Positions 40,626-50,245 of a DNA stretch of 53,436 nucleotides are shown piece by piece. The DNA comes from Symbiodinium natans (lineage: Eukaryota > Sar > Dinophyceae > Suessiales > Symbiodiniaceae). The notes beneath the pieces are model-generated. The model had not been told where the DNA came from, made no database searches, and saw only the letters and a program-made list of their open reading frames with translations. The stretch's first letter is position 1. Each line of letters begins with the position of its first letter. The position numbers were made by a program, and so were the translations under genes. The stretch is from assembly GCA_905221605.1 (NCBI GenBank), contig CAJNDS010000124.1, forward strand, positions 167,501 to 220,936. Direction: 5' to 3'.

Positions 40626-41529
40626 TGCACCCTAAACCCTAAACCCTAAACCCTGGTTTTGCGACTTTGGGACAAAGGGCTTAAGGTTTAGAGTTTAGGG
40701 TTTAGTGCATAGGTTTTAGATAAGATTTAGGGTTTAAGAGTTCAGGGTTTAGGGTCGAAGTTCACCGCTCAAGAATGTCTTGGGATGAGTGAGAGGCTTA
40801 CTAGATTTTCAGGCCCAGAAACAACACGGCCCCTTATTCATGTACGGCACCCTGTCAAGCTCCATGGCTTCGAGAGCCTAGGGAGTTCCCTAAACCCTAA
40901 ACCCTAAACCCCAAACCAAAAAAACTCTAAACCATAAACCCCAACCAAAGAGCAACCTCGGAATAAAAAAAGGAGTACCCTCTTTGGTTTTAAGGGGCGT
41001 ATGGGGAAACCTGAAGCCTCAAACAAGGAAATGAGGGCCATCTCTGGGGGTCCTAGGAGATGGCGTCGCAGGAACTTGAGGGGTTTAGGGTTTAGGGTTT
41101 AGGGTTCAGGGTTTAGGGTTTAGGGTTTAGGGTTTAGGGTCTCTTGAGACTCCAAATTCCCCCATCCACGGTTAGTTAGGGCTTAGGGTTTAGGGTTTAA
41201 GGTTTCGAGGACTTATACAGGGAGAAAAGCCGCAAAAGATCTAGGATGCCGTTTGGAAGGGACCTAACCCCCCCCCCCCCCCCCCAACCAACCAAAAGTG
41301 AATAAGGGCAGATAGAGCCTCTATCTAAGGGAATAGTCTCCTCCCCCTAATTTCACACCCCCCTAATATAAACATCCCCCAAAAACTAACACTCTAGTAC
41401 AACTCGAATGGGAGCATTTAATATTAGGGGGATGCCGTTTAGAAGGGAACCTAAACCTCCCCGAAAGGGAATACAGGCACTCTAGAGGTTTAGAGTTTAG
41501 GGTTTTGGGGTTAGGGTTCCCAAGACAAT

Positions 41530-41617
41530 AGGCATTTTGGGCCAAACTCTCCTCGCGCCTGAGATCATGCTTGCAGATGTCATGTTCGAGTAGGTGGAAA
41601 CGCCAGAGGACCTGCTC
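41530..41617 (-). CDS. Probable exon, product unknown
   Basis: Reads EQVLWRFHLLEHDICKHDLR then REESLAQNAYCLG, charged and helical. Confidence 0.65.
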
Positions 41618-41804
41618 GGGGACCCGGGGTTCAGGGTTTAGGGTTTAGGTCTTGGGGTTTAGGGTTTAGGGTTTGGGATTTGGGGTTTGCGGTTTGCGGT
41701 TTAGGGTTTAGGGTTTAGGGTTTAGGGTAACGACAAGACGTCGATTCTCCCGAGCCCACCCCGGTGCCTGTATCTCCCGTAAGAGTCCAGGTACCTAAAT
41801 GATT

Positions 41805-41900
41805 GAGGGTTAGGGTTTAGGGTTTAGGGTTTAGGGTTTAGGGTTTAGGGTTTAGGGTTTAGGGTTTAGGGTTTAGGGTTTAGGGTTTAGGGTTTAGGGT
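41805..41900 (+). repeat. TTTAGGG array
   Basis: About 13 units. Confidence 0.95.
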
Positions 41901-41999
41901 GATTCCCTATACTGATCTTGGAAACCCTGAGAAAAATTAGAACTCCAACTGTTTCTTAGGAATTATAGTGCCCAAAATGGTAACCTTACCTGCTTCTTA

Positions 42000-42077
42000 G
42001 GAAGTGTAGTACACACGTTCTTTTTGAATCTCGAAAATCCCGAAGGAATTGGGGAATGCTTGGACCTCAAGCTTCTC
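42000..42077 (-). CDS. Probable exon, product unknown
   Basis: Reads EKLEVQAFPNSFGIFEIQKE then RVYYTS. Confidence 0.55.
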
Positions 42078-42289
42078 CTTCTATATTGCGGGACTTAGGG
42101 TTTAGGGTTTAGGGTTTAGGGTTTAGGGTTTAGGGTTTAGGGTTTAGGGTTTAGGGATACTGAGGTCACTTTAAACCCTAAGCCCTACACTCAGGGAATA
42201 CTTGGGCCTCAAAGTAGTTCGCACATTTTGGGACTTTGGGGCCCAAGCATTATACTGAGGTACCCTTTGAACCCCAAACCCAATAATAA

Positions 42290-42411
42290 GATACATCGGG
42301 CCCGTAGGTAGGGGAGGCATGATTTCGGGTTTCGTAGCAAGAAAGGAACTATGTAAGGTATATATAAAGAGAGGTAAAGGGGGAATAAGGCCCCGAAAGC
42401 ACCAAAGCCCA
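42290..42411 (-). CDS. Exon after a family B introner, membrane-like
   Basis: Acceptor CTGCAAG ends the element. Joined frame GFGAFGALFPLYLSLYIPYI then VPFLLRNPK: a likely transmembrane segment. Left edge approximate. Confidence 0.55.
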
Positions 42412-42554
42412 CTTGCAGGTTCATGGTACTTCTCAAAAAATCAAAACCGTACTTATACCTGTACGTTTAACCATATTGGGGCACTTAAGGGGCTTCGAAG
42501 TGGGTTATAAGTACAGCTATAAGTAGTGAATAAGTACCGTGAACCTCCAAGTAC
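42412..42554 (-). mobile_element. Introner-like hairpin, family B, exactly one intron
   Basis: 143 bp, minus-strand ends GTACTTGGAGGTTCACGG and CCATGAACCTGCAAG. Central motif AGTGCCCCAATATGG is shared with the 10067 and 15342 copies. Splicing keeps frame. Confidence 0.75.
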
Positions 42555-42618
42555 GACAAAGGCAGCCCTTAGACGCGAGCATGCTTGTGGCAGGCAGGTT
42601 GATCACGGAGAGCGAATC
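42555..42618 (-). CDS. Exon before a family B introner
   Basis: Acceptor TGCGCAG/G, then DSLSVINLPATSMLASKGCL C; its GT donor (TTGTC/GTACTTGG) is the start of the element. 64 nt, phase matches the next exon. Confidence 0.6.
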
Positions 42619-42629
42619 CTGCGCAGATT

Positions 42630-42748
42630 TGGATTTAGGATTTAGGGTTTAGGGTTTAGGGTTTGGGGTTTGGGGTTTAGGGTTTAGGGTTTAGGGTTTG
42701 GGGTTTGGGGTTTGGGGTTTGGGGTTTGGGGTTTGGGGTTTAGGGTTG
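42630..42748 (+). repeat. TTTAGGG/TTTGGGG array
   Basis: Pure TTTGGGG block at about 42697-42740. Confidence 0.95.
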
Positions 42749-42771
42749 GGCCCCCTCTCTGTGGAGGGAAC

Positions 42772-42804
42772 CTCTTTCCAAGCAAAATCGCCCACACAAA
42801 TGAT
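42772..42804 (-). CDS. Probable 33-nt exon
   Basis: Between acceptor CCTAACAG and donor AAAGAG/GTTCCC; more than one frame is open. Confidence 0.4.
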
Positions 42805-42829
42805 CTGTTAGGGGCCCCACACCCTAAAC

Positions 42830-42881
42830 CTTAAACCCTAAACCCTAAACCCTAAACCCTAAACCCTAAACCCTAAACCCT

Positions 42882-42915
<34 letters not shown>

Positions 42916-42917
42916 AC
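42830..42917 (-). repeat. CCCTAAA array ending in poly-C
   Basis: Seven heptamers, then about 33 C. Other poly-C or poly-G tracts next to arrays or exons: 8401-8437, 41270-41285, 43579-43602. Confidence 0.95.
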
Positions 42918-42944
42918 CCCTTCAAAAACGAAAACGCAAAACTC

Positions 42945-43032
42945 TGGAGGGGAGCACGGAGATGAAGGAGGCCTGTCTGAAGGATTCGGAATACCCAAAG
43001 AGCCACATAGCCCGTGAAAAAAGGACGATGCC
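42945..43032 (-). CDS. Probable exon, membrane-like
   Basis: Reads RHRPFFTGYVALWVFRILQT then GLLHLRAPLQ. Confidence 0.5.
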
Positions 43033-43044
43033 TTAAATCATAAG

Positions 43045-43166
43045 GGTTTAGGGTTTAGGGCCAGGGTTTAGGGTTTAGGGTTTAGGGTTTGGGGTTTGGG
43101 GTTTGGGGTTTGGAGTTTGGGGTTTGGGGTTTGGGGTTTGGGGTTCGGGGTTTGGGGTTTGGGGTA
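43045..43166 (+). repeat. TTTAGGG then TTTGGGG array
   Basis: Second half is nearly pure TTTGGGG. Confidence 0.95.
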
Positions 43167-43168
43167 AT

Positions 43169-43250
43169 TATGTTGCTTCATTAAGTTGGGCTCTGTGGGT
43201 ACCCCCGTCATCGGCTTTCTGTTGCTCTTAGAGAGGAAATGGGGGAGCTG
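43169..43250 (-). CDS. Exon after a family B fragment
   Basis: The acceptor CCTCCAAG is the end of a family B element. Reads QLPHFLSKSNRKPMTGVPTE then PNLMKQHNY. Confidence 0.55.
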
Positions 43251-43275
43251 CTTGGAGGTTCATGGGTACCTGTAC
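43251..43275. mobile_element. Family B end fragment
   Basis: Only one arm, CTTGGAGGTTCATGGGTAC, is present, followed by degenerate telomere repeat. Confidence 0.5.
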
Positions 43276-43337
43276 CCCCAATTCGGGCTTAGTGTTTAGG
43301 GTCTAGGACATTACATATGTTGACTTGGCCTTTAGAA

Positions 43338-43522
43338 CCTAAACCCTAAACCCTAAACCCTAAACCCTAAACCCTAAACCCTAAACCCTAAACCCTAAAC
43401 CCTAAACCCTAAACCCTAAACCCTAAACCCTAAACCCTAAACCCTAAACCCTAAACCCTAAACCCTAAACCCTAAACCCTAAACCCTAAAAACCCTAAAC
43501 CCTAAACCAAAACCCTAAACCC
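43338..43522 (-). repeat. CCCTAAA array, last of the mosaic
   Basis: About 25 near-perfect units. No long heptamer array occurs to the right of it. Confidence 0.95.
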
Positions 43523-43756
43523 CCCCCGTGGTTTGAGGGTTCCCTTGTGGAGGAGGCCAGCCCTTCTAAAAACAGACCCCCCCCCCCCCCCCCCCCCCCC
43601 CCGAAACAAGACTGCTGCCACTTTAAATCTAAGGTTCTAAGTATGGGCCCTTCCTTTATTTGGGTCCCCTGCTATATGCCCCTTGTGGACACTATATGTA
43701 AACAGGGCTCATACTTCGAATCCCTAAGCAAGGGTAAAGGACCATAACTAGGGGGC

Positions 43757-43815
43757 CCATGGTTCCCAGCTCAGACCCCAACCTCTGCATTTTAACGCTT
43801 CGGCCCCCTGCCAAA
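43757..43815 (-). CDS. Probable exon, product unknown
   Basis: Acceptor TTTGGCAG/G, then GAEALKCRGWGLSWEPWAP and a stop. Confidence 0.4.
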
Positions 43816-43927
43816 GAGATTGGATCAATGAAGTGGGGAGGGGGGGGGGATTAGATATTCATGGCAGGTGAACATTAGCCCCTTACAGGCTTCCATAGGG
43901 GGTATGTACGTAGGACCTTTAGGGTCT

Positions 43928-43967
43928 ATTTGGCGCTGCGCTTGGCCTCGACCTCAAGGACTTCTGG
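43928..43967 (-). CDS. Probable exon at the edge of the mosaic
   Basis: Reads PEVLEVEAKRSAK, then TAG. It is the rightmost exon candidate I find before the AT-rich array. Confidence 0.4.
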
Positions 43968-43974
43968 GATTTTA

Positions 43975-46024
43975 TGTTTTAAGGATATTATGCATTTTAA
44001 AATAGAAGAAAATCCTTAAAATCCGTAAAAAATAAAATCCGAGGCGCCGAATTTGGTTTTAGGAGAAGCCCCAAACGATTTAAATTTTTAAAAATCCTTA
44101 AAATCCATAAAAAATAAAATCAAATTTTTTTTTTTAAGGATTTTAAGGATTTTATTCGATTTTAAAATGCATAAAATCCTTAAACAATAAATTCGGCCTC
44201 TGATTTTATTTTCTAAGGATTTTATGCATTTTAAAATAGAAGAAAATCCTTAAAATCCGTAAAAAACAAAATCCGAGGCGCCGAATTTGGTTTTAGGAGA
44301 AGCCCCAAACGATTTAAATTTTTAAAAATCCTTAAAATCCATAAAAAATAAAATCAAAATAATCTATTTTTTAAGGATTTTAAGGATTTTATTCGATTTT
44401 AAAATGCATAAAATCCTTAAAAAATAAATTCGGCCTCTGATTTTATTTTTTAAGGATTTTATGCATTTTAAAATAGAAGAAAATCCTTAAAATCCTTAAA
44501 AAATAAAATCCGAGGCCGAATTTGGTTTTAGGAGAAGCCCCAAACGATTTAAATGTTTAAAAATCCTTAAAATCCATAAAAAAATAAAATCAAAATAATT
44601 TATTTTTTAAGGATTTTAAGGATTTTATTCGATTTTAAAATGCATAAAATCCTTAAAAAATAAATTCGGCCTCTGATTTTATTTTTTAAGGATTTTATGC
44701 ATTTCAAAAAAGAAGAAAATCCTTAAAATCCTTAAAAAATAAAATCCGAGGCCGAATTTGGTTTTAGGAGAAGCCCCAAACGATTTAAATTTTTAAACAT
44801 CCTTAAAATCCATAAAAAATAAAATCAAATTAATTTATTTTTTAAGGATTTTAAGGATTTTATTCGATTTTAAAATGCATAAAATCCTTTAAAAATAAAT
44901 TCGGCCTCTGATATTATTTTTTTAAGGATTTTATGCATTTTAAAATAGAAGAAAATCCTTAAACTCCTTAAAAAATAAATTATTTTGATTTTATTTTTTA
45001 TGGATTTTAAGGATTTTTAAAAATTTAAATCGTTTGGGGCTTCTCCTAAAACCAAATTCGGCCTCGGATTTTATTTTTTAAGGATTTTAAGGATTTTCTT
45101 CTATTTTAAAATGCATAAAATCCTTAAAAAAATAATATCAGAGGCCGAATTTTTTTTTAAGGATTTTATGCATTTTAAAATCGAATAAAACCCTTAAAAT
45201 CCTTAAAAAATAAATTATTTTGATTTTATTTTTTATGGATTTTAAGGATTTTTAAAAATTTAAATCGTTTGGGGCTTCTCCTAAAACCAAATTCGGCCTC
45301 GGATTTTATTTTTTAAGGATTTTAAGGATTTTCTTCTATTTTAAAATGCATAAAATCCTTAAAAAATAAAATCAGAGGCCGAATTTATTTTTTTAAGGAT
45401 TTTATGCATTTTAAAATAGAAGAAAATCCTTAAAATCCTTAAAAAATAAATTATTTTGATTTTATTTTTTTTATGGATTTTAAGGATTTTTAAAAATTTA
45501 AATCGTTTGGGGCTTCTCCTAAAACCAAATTCGGCCTTTCTCCTATTTTAAAATGCATAAAATCCTTAAACAATAAAATCAGAGGCCGAATTTATTTTTT
45601 AAGGATTTTATGCATTTTAAAATCGAATAAAATCCTTAAAATCCTTAAACAACAAATTATTTTGATTTTATTTTTTATGGGTTTTAAGGATTTTTAAAAA
45701 TTTAAATCGTTTGGGGCTTCTCCTAAAACCAAATTCGGCCTCGGATTTTATTTTTTAAGGATTTTAAGGATTTTCTTCTATTTTAAAATGCATAAAATCC
45801 TTAAAAAATAAATTCGGCCTCTGATTTTATTTTTTAAGGATTTTATGCATTTTAAAATAGAAGAAAATCCTTAAAATCTTTAAAAAATAAATTATTTTGA
45901 TTTTATTTTTTATGGATTCTAAGGATTTTTAAAAATTTAAATCGTTTGGGGCTTCTCCTAAAACCAAATTCGGCGCCTCGGATTTTATTTTTTACGGATT
46001 TTAAGGATTTTCTTCTATTTTAAA
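43975..46024. repeat. AT-rich ~236-bp satellite with mirror inversion
   Basis: The landmark GGAGAAGCCCC lies at 44062, 44296, 44531 and 44767 (direct), then its reverse complement at 45036, 45271, 45509, 45713 and 45948. Spacing is 234-238 bp except one 204-bp unit (a deletion). The switch is near 44970. Units are full of short palindromes such as AAAATGCATAAAATCC against its mirror. The GGCGCC variant and CCGTAAAA occur in the outer units on both sides, as expected for a true palindrome. No coding seen. Confidence 0.95.
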
Positions 46025-46029
46025 TCAAG

Positions 46030-46410
46030 CTCCTAGGCGCCTAAGCGCCTACTTCTTCAACCCTTAAAACCTTAAACCAGTTCCTAAGCTACCCCCTGCA
46101 CTAGTAGATCCTTAAACCCTAAGCTCCAAAGCTCCTAAGCTCCTCGGCGCCTACCCCCTAAACCCCTAAACCCCTAAACCCTTAAACCCTAAACCCTAAG
46201 CTCCTGAGGTCCTAAGCACCTAAGTGCCTACCCCCTAAATCCTTAAACCCTCCTAAGCTCCTAAGCTCCTAAGCGCCTAAGCGCCTAAGCGCCTACCCTT
46301 AAACCTTAAATCAAACCCTATACTCCTAGGCTCCGAAATCCTTAAACCTAAACCCTAAACCCTAAACCCTAAGCTCCTAAGCTCCTAAGAGTCTCAGCGC
46401 CTACCCCCTA
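46030..46410 (-). repeat. CCTAAGCG/CCTAAGCT octamer array
   Basis: Degenerate 8-bp units, CCTAAGCT and CCTAAGCG, mixed with CCCTAAA. Looks like a telomere-related octamer. Confidence 0.85.
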
Positions 46411-46434
46411 ACCCTGAGACCCCGGGACACCTTT

Positions 46435-46830
46435 TTAGATTGGAAAAATCCTTGCCTTCTTCTACGCTGAAATTTTCTAGGTTTTAAGGATGTTAAGAGA
46501 TTTTAATATTTAAAAGGAGCTTTCGTTTTTGAGGTTGAGGGCACGCTAGGGCTGACAAAAACCCTATGCTAGGGCTTACAACAAATTAAAACCCTTTCGC
46601 TTGAACGTGTTTACAAACACACCTTCGTTTTCGAGGATGGGGGCACACCCAGGCTTACAAAAATCCCGTCGTTTTTGAAGTTTAGGACACACTAGGGTTT
46701 ACGCAAAAACGCAGGCGCACCAGGTTGATAAACAAACCTTTCGTTTTTTGATGTTGAGGACATATCAAGGTTCAAATCGAACCTTTTCGTTAAAGCAATG
46801 ATGGTGCTTTAAGGTTTTGCAAAACAACAA
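46435..46830. repeat. Diverged tandem repeat
   Basis: Four or more loose copies of a module containing CTTTCGTTTTTGAGGTTGAG and CACRCYAGGGTTTACA-like ends (near 46521, 46624, 46669, 46739). No gene seen here or in 46831-47138, which only has a small GAAGACCTGAATTCAA duplication. Confidence 0.7.
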
Positions 46831-47138
46831 CGTTCCTTAACGTTGTTGCAGTCTTACTTTTTCAATGCTTCAAGATCTTTACCAGGCTACAAGAAGTGCA
46901 TTTTTGTAAACAAATCGTATGATTGAGGTCTCTGGTCTCCACCCTACAGTTTAATATTTGCGGTAACCATAACTAAAACTGTTTGCATCGTTCAGTTACA
47001 GTGATTGCGCCCAATGTGATATCTTGAGCCTCCCAAATATTATGAAAAAATGAAGACCTGAATTCAAAATACTATAAAAATGAAGACCTGAATTCAATTA
47101 TTCAAAATGTTCAAATTATGGGCTCTCTAAAAGACTTA

Positions 47139-47229
47139 ACACCCTTTAAATAGCTCAGTGTGGTTCTTTTATTCATCGTATCTCTCTCCATCTTTTTCTC
47201 TTTCGCTCTCGCTTTCTCTCTGTCTCTCC

Positions 47230-47289
<60 letters not shown>

Positions 47290-49262
47290 CCCTCTCTCTT
47301 CTCTTTGTCTCTGTCTCTCTCTGTCTCTCTCCTTCTCTGCCTCCTTCCCTCCTTCCTGCCAGCATTCCTTTCTCTTCCCCTCTTCCTTCTTCTTGTTCTT
47401 TCCTCTTTCCTCCTCGCCCCTCCCGTTTTTTACTTGCCATTCAACATCCTTCAAGAAGTGTCCCCTTTTGCCCTTTCGCAGTCTTCTCTCAAACCCCTGG
47501 GAGGCCCTTTCAGGGAGCCCCTTCAAGGAACCCGAAAACGGCGGGGCCCTGGTGGATATTGAAAGAAGCAGATTCGCAGAAGGAGGGAAGGAGAACGACA
47601 GACACGGAGCAAGAGATAGAGAAACAGAAAAAGGAGAGAGAAGCAACTGTCCTCTCCAAGCTGTTTTCAGAGTGGCCCCAAAGACTGGGGTGGGCGTGAG
47701 TTCGCCCCTTGCCACTCGAAAGCCTCCCTTTCTTGAAAGAAACAAGAGGCAGGAACCCCTTCTGTCAAAGAATCCGTGTCAGAAGACAAAAGGATACTGC
47801 GATAGCCCCTCATTCGTATTTTAATTCCTCCCAAATGCTTTCGGCTCTTTTCTTGATAGATGAGTGGGTCCGTCCGCTCCGATTGAAATGAGAGAGTTTA
47901 TTTTCTTAGAATGAACCGTTCCGTGTATTCTTAATCAGAGGTAGCCCTGCCTATGTTGAATACAGATGAGGGCGTTGTTCTGAAAGGCCCTCCTGTTCTA
48001 AGGAACACCGTGAACGATAGAACCCTTCATTTGAAAAGGAATCAACGAGTCCATCCAGTATTTCAATAAATGACAGGATTTCGTTGTTCTTTGGAATGCT
48101 ATTGTCTTTAAGAAGCTTTCTTTCTCCTTCCTTTCGTTTTCGCTCTTCGTGCGCCCGCTTTCTGCACTCTCCCTTTCTTGTGTCCCTTTTGCGGCCCTTT
48201 CTTCCTCTGTTCCTTTTGTCATTAAGTAGGGGGGGGGGTAGAAGAAGGGCAAGGTTAAGCAAGGAGAATGAAGGGAATGATATGATGGAAGGAGGACTTC
48301 TCCAGCTCCTCGTAACTACTTCTCTACATGTCTCTGTGTGGTTTTGCTTCTTGGCAATATGGGGGCTCTTGGAGGCCCCTGGGAGACGCTCTCTGAAGGC
48401 CGCCCGAAACTCTTGGGGCGGCTCAGAGGGGTTTGGAGTGTGTGGAAAGAGGCAGTGCGGGACCATGTCCAGAACAGGACCCATCGTTTGTACAGGGTCC
48501 GCCTCGTAAAGTCAGAAAGGATGAGCAATTGAACAGAAAACGCCGGGGGGCACCGGAGTGAGAGAGATGGAGACAGATAGAGAAGCAAAGAGAAGGAGAC
48601 AACAATTAGGGAGAAGAGGAAGAAGGAAGACAGTGAAAGAGCGACAGATAGGGGAACAGGGTGAAGGAAACAAAAACAATGAAGGAGAGGAAGAAGGAAG
48701 CGATGGTGAAAAGAGGGCCGCTTGGAGAACAAAAAGGGGTCAAGCAGGACACTTGTTTTTGTTATCCACTGTTCCTTTTCCTCACCCCTTACACTTATGT
48801 CCCGAGCATTGCTCACGCCTTTCTTCCACGGTCTTTGTCCTTCATTTCTCCTCTCTATCTCTCTATCTTCCCTCTAGCTCTCCTTCCTTTCTTTTCCATG
48901 TTCGTTCTCCTCCTTGACCCCGCTCTCGCTTTTCTCGTGTCCAGCCCATGAGCCTTTCCTCTTCTGTTCCTTTTGCCATTAAGTGGGGGGATAGAAAAGG
49001 CAAGGTTAAGCAAGGAGAAGGAAGGGCATTATAAGATGGCGGACTATGATCTGTCTCTTTCTGCGAGGAAAGGAAGAGGTGAGGGAGGGGAGGAGAGGCA
49101 ATGTCTCATGTCGAGCTGGGAGGGAGGGTTGGATGCTACTGGAAGCTCTAGCCTCTAAAGGCCCCTACATTCGGGAGGCTCCCGGGAGCCCCTGCCAACT
49201 CCCGAGGCCCCTGAGACACAGCAACATTGGGATGGGATAGGGTATCTCTCGCTTCCTCTTCT
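47139..49262 (+). repeat. 2.1-kb direct duplication, copy 1
   Basis: Starts ACACCCTTTAAATAGCT, then a long CT tract, polypyrimidine and polypurine segments. Compared with copy 2 I see about 15-20 substitutions, a shorter CT tract, a missing GGCA and about 25 extra bases at the right end. The long ORFs on both strands are low-complexity (Ser/Leu/Phe or Arg/Glu) and are broken between copies by the 4-bp indel, so not accepted as genes. Confidence 0.9.
47215..47290 (+). repeat. CT microsatellite, copy 1
   Basis: About 70 bp of CT. The equivalent in copy 2 (50200-50243) is about 30 bp shorter. Confidence 0.95.
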
Positions 49263-49690
49263 TTTTTTCCTCATTTCTTGCTTGTTCCATCCTTTCTCAC
49301 TCGATTTCGCCCCCCCCCCCTCTCTGTGTTCCGCCTTCGCCCGCCTTGTTCCATGCCCTGCCCTTCCCTCCTTTCCACATCCTTCTCAAACGAGAAAGCA
49401 AGAGAACGATGAGAAGGAGAGGTGAGAGGGACGAAAAAGGCAAGGAAATGAAGATTTCGCCCTGCCCTCTCTGTCACTTCTCTCATCCGCTTTCACCCCT
49501 TCCCTCTCACCACTCCATGCTCTATGCTAAGAAAGGAATAGGAGAGGAAGAGAGGAGTGGGAGGAAGAAGATTGGCAGAGGAAAAAGGGACTTCTTCCCT
49601 TTCATTTAGCTTTGGTTTACGGTATCCCAAACACCAAAATACAGATGGGTCTTTGGGAGGGGGGCTTGAAAATGCTACGGACTTTAGCAG
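49263..49690. other. Purine/pyrimidine-biased spacer, no gene seen
   Basis: Alternating C/T-rich and G/A-rich stretches similar in style to the duplication but not an obvious third copy. Confidence 0.6.
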
Positions 49691-49724
49691 AGCATATGAA
49701 ATATTGAACTACTGGACCCCATCG

Positions 49725-50129
49725 CCGAGTAAGCGCTCCAGCTGCTTAATCGGCCCTGGGTTGGAAGCTTAAAGATTGACGATGCCGGGAAGCTCTCCCC
49801 GCGCATCTTCAGTCCTGATCCTTCGGCCTCAAGGCCGATTGAGCGCTCCACCTGCTTAATCGGCCCTGGGTTTGAAGATTGAACATGCCCGGGAACTCTC
49901 CCCGGAGCACCTTCAATCCTAGATTCTCAACCCTGGGCCGGTTAGGCAGATGAAGTGCTTAATCGGCAGGGGTTTGGTGTTGAAGATACTCCGGGGAGAG
50001 TTCCCCGGCATATTCAATATTCAATCTTCAATCCAAGGGCCGATTAAGCAGCAGGTGGAGTGCTTAATCGGCCCTGTGTTTGAAGATTGAAGATTGAAGA
50101 TGCCCGGGAATTCTCCCCGGAGCATCTTC
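49725..50129. repeat. Palindromic module cluster
   Basis: Two motifs alternate: GCTTAATCGGCCCTGGG (49744, 49853, 50068; inverted at 50037) and GCCCGGGAATTCTCCCCGG-like near-palindromes (about 49786, 49887, 50102; inverted at 49993). The last module ends where copy 2 of the duplication begins. Confidence 0.85.
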
Positions 50130-50196
50130 ACACCCTTTAAATAGCTGAGTGTGGTTCTTTTATTCATCGTATCTCTCTCCATCTTTTTCTCTTTCG

Positions 50197-50245
<49 letters not shown>

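Larger units (their letters stand above)
1..43522. other. Exon/telomere-repeat mosaic
   Basis: About 200 short TTTAGGG-type arrays, some reading TTTAGGG and some CCCTAAA on the plus strand, are spaced about every 200 bp. Between them lie unique blocks of 60-250 bp. Most blocks I read carry an open minus-strand frame bounded by AG acceptors and GT, GC or GA donors, so the arrays are mainly intron content. Short hairpin elements also sit in the introns. Blocks not listed separately below (for example much of 34.0-37.0 kb and 39.0-39.7 kb) were not resolved into exons. Confidence 0.75.

Noticed and set aside
1-43522. Chromosome-end telomere
   Set aside because: Arrays are short, in both orientations, and interrupted by unique DNA with open frames; no terminal array at either window end.
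1-43522. CRISPR-like repeat/spacer layout
   Set aside because: Repeats are simple heptamers of variable length and orientation, and spacers vary from 60 to 250 bp.
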